From: an uncultured bacterium
Lineage (GTDB): Bacteria; Verrucomicrobiota; Kiritimatiellia; RFP12; UBA1067
DNA: 32,577 bases
NCBI GenBank assembly: GCA_902801025.1
Contig: CADCGZ010000027.1
Span: forward strand, 1-32,577
Direction of reading: 5' to 3'
Made by a program: the position numbers and the translations under genes
Notes under the pieces: model-generated
Database searches by the model: none
What the model saw: only the letters and a program-made list of their open reading frames with translations
Told to the model about the DNA's origin: nothing
Part shown: positions 32,072 to 32,577 of the stretch, piece by piece
Position numbering within the stretch: the stretch's first letter is position 1
How the letters are laid out: every line of letters begins with the position of its first letter

Positions 32072-32098
32072 ACGCGCCTGTTGTCGTCCAAGACACAT

Positions 32099-32174
32099 GG
32101 CGAGGTAGCTCAGTCGGTAGAGCAAAGGACTCATAAGCCTTGGGTCGAGGGTTCGAACCCCTCCTTCGCCACCA
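32099..32174 (+). tRNA. tRNA-Met (CAU), elongator type; tRNA-Ile2 not excluded
   Basis: 76 nt with encoded CCA. Acceptor GGCGAGG pairs with CTTCGCC (one G-U). D-arm GCTC/GAGC, anticodon stem AAGGA/GCCTT with an A31-G39 mismatch, loop CTCATAA giving anticodon CAU. T-arm GAGGG/CCCTC with TTCGAAC loop. Acceptor position 1-72 is a normal G-C pair, so it is not the initiator tRNA. A CAU tRNA could instead be the lysidine-modified Ile2 species; sequence alone does not decide. Confidence 0.93.
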
Positions 32175-32193
32175 TTCCCCTAAAAATACCCCC

Positions 32194-32223
32194 TTGCGCC
32201 TGTCGGCGCGTTTTTGATATACT
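32194..32223 (+). promoter_or_regulatory. Promoter of tRNA-Thr and tuf
   Basis: TTGCGC (32194-32199), 18-bp spacer, TATACT (32218-32223). The -35 lies within the terminator hairpin of the preceding tRNA. Confidence 0.5.
32196..32215 (+). terminator. Intrinsic terminator between the two tRNA genes
   Basis: GCGCC-TGTC-GGCGC hairpin followed by GTTTTT. It overlaps the promoter of the next tRNA. Confidence 0.65.
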
Positions 32224-32249
32224 ATGCGAGTTTTCGCTCCAGACGGGAG

Positions 32250-32325
32250 GCCACTTTAGCTCAGTAGGTAGAGCACATCCTTGGTAAGGATGAGGTCGGC
32301 GGTTCGATTCCGCTAGGTGGCTCCA
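32250..32325 (+). tRNA. tRNA-Thr (GGU)
   Basis: 76 nt with encoded CCA. Acceptor GCCACTT/AGGTGGC, D-arm GCTC/GAGC, anticodon stem CATCC/GGATG, loop TTGGTAA giving anticodon GGU, T-arm GGCGG/CCGCT. Lies 48 nt before tuf, the same tRNA-Thr/tuf neighbourhood seen in many bacteria, probably one transcript. Confidence 0.96.
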
Positions 32326-32373
32326 TTATGGGGCGAGGGCAAAAGAAGAACAACTACTCACAGGAGTTAAAAA

Positions 32374-32577
32374 ATGGCTAAGGAAACATTCGATCGCGGC
32401 GGAAAGCCGCACGTGAACGTCGGCACCATCGGCCACGTCGACCACGGCAAAACCACGCTTACGGCCGCTATTACGCATGTCCAGGCTCTCAAGGGCCTCT
32501 GCGAGGAGATCAAGTACGACCAGGTCGCCAAGGCGTCCGAGTCCGCTGGCCGCCGCGACGCGACCAAGATTCTCACG
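32374..32577 (+). CDS. tuf: Translation elongation factor Tu, N-terminal part (cut by window end)
   Basis: 68 codons of EF-Tu, the GTPase that brings aminoacyl-tRNA to the ribosome. ATG 32374 follows the [27 protein letters not shown] is followed by the P-loop [11 protein letters not shown]. The switch I region reads [15 protein letters not shown], where most bacteria have a sequence ending KARGITI; the last Thr aligns with the Mg2+-binding Thr61 of E. coli. Divergent switch I sequences of this type are, from memory, known in planctomycete/verrucomicrobial EF-Tu, which supports a PVC origin. The rest lies outside the window. Confidence 0.95.
   Translation, partial: MAKETFDRGGKPHVNVGTIGHVDHGKTTLTAAITHVQALKGLCEEIKYDQVAKASESAGRRDATKILT

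Noticed and set aside
32081-32287. Plus-strand ORF reading VAQSVEQRTHKPWVEGSNPS
   Set aside because: It is the translation of the tRNA-Met gene, a well-known false protein.

Overview
The window is about 32.6 kb of GC-rich, densely coded DNA. It most likely comes from a bacterium of the PVC superphylum, with Kiritimatiellota or a related Verrucomicrobiota/Lentisphaerota lineage as best guess. The basis is the gene mix: secreted beta-helix, PKD, DUF2341 and choice-of-anchor-Q proteins, a DxDxDGLxNWxE calcium-binding motif, many secreted glycoside hydrolases, eukaryotic-type Ser/Thr kinases, PPi-type phosphofructokinase and an EF-Tu with an unusual switch I. The taxon is an inference, because no rRNA gene is present.

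Layout. 1-3.4 kb holds signalling genes: the C-terminal part of a hybrid histidine kinase, convergent with two Ser/Thr kinases. 3.4-7.9 kb holds housekeeping and energy genes: dtd, then rnfC, rnfD, a HIT-family gene and an rsmB-like gene with tight TGATG/TAATG overlaps. rnfC is broken by a frameshift and carries a small repeat-derived insertion. 8-10.4 kb holds a GH88-type unsaturated glucuronyl hydrolase followed by a PPi-dependent phosphofructokinase. 10.5-13.2 kb, on the minus strand, holds a large secreted GH20/alpha-glucuronidase-like enzyme.

13.2-32 kb is an accessory surface and carbohydrate region on the plus strand. An 81-codon gene is ATGA-coupled to a 1843-aa secreted protein with three beta-helix modules. 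Next come a frameshifted secreted-protein remnant, a GH5-like enzyme, a NarL-type response regulator and a membrane sensor kinase, all probably one operon. After these lie an 897-aa secreted FnIII/beta-helix protein and a 1262-aa secreted TIM-barrel glycosidase with two C-terminal carbohydrate-binding domains. The window ends with tRNA-Met(CAU), tRNA-Thr(GGU) and the start of tuf.

How it may work together (inference). The regulator/sensor pair sits between the surface genes. The two genes downstream of it share a promoter whose -35 box is abutted by the palindrome TACAC-N4-GTGTA, a good candidate for a common operator. The two upstream surface operons share a different, 86-bp duplicated promoter-plus-leader cassette (93% identical). 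Together these look like a regulated locus for sensing and breaking down a uronic-acid-containing polysaccharide and displaying large adhesin-like beta-helix proteins. Several promoters place TATAAT only 6-9 nt before an ATG, which suggests leaderless initiation, in two cases on 11-16-codon upstream ORFs that end at the start codon of the main gene.
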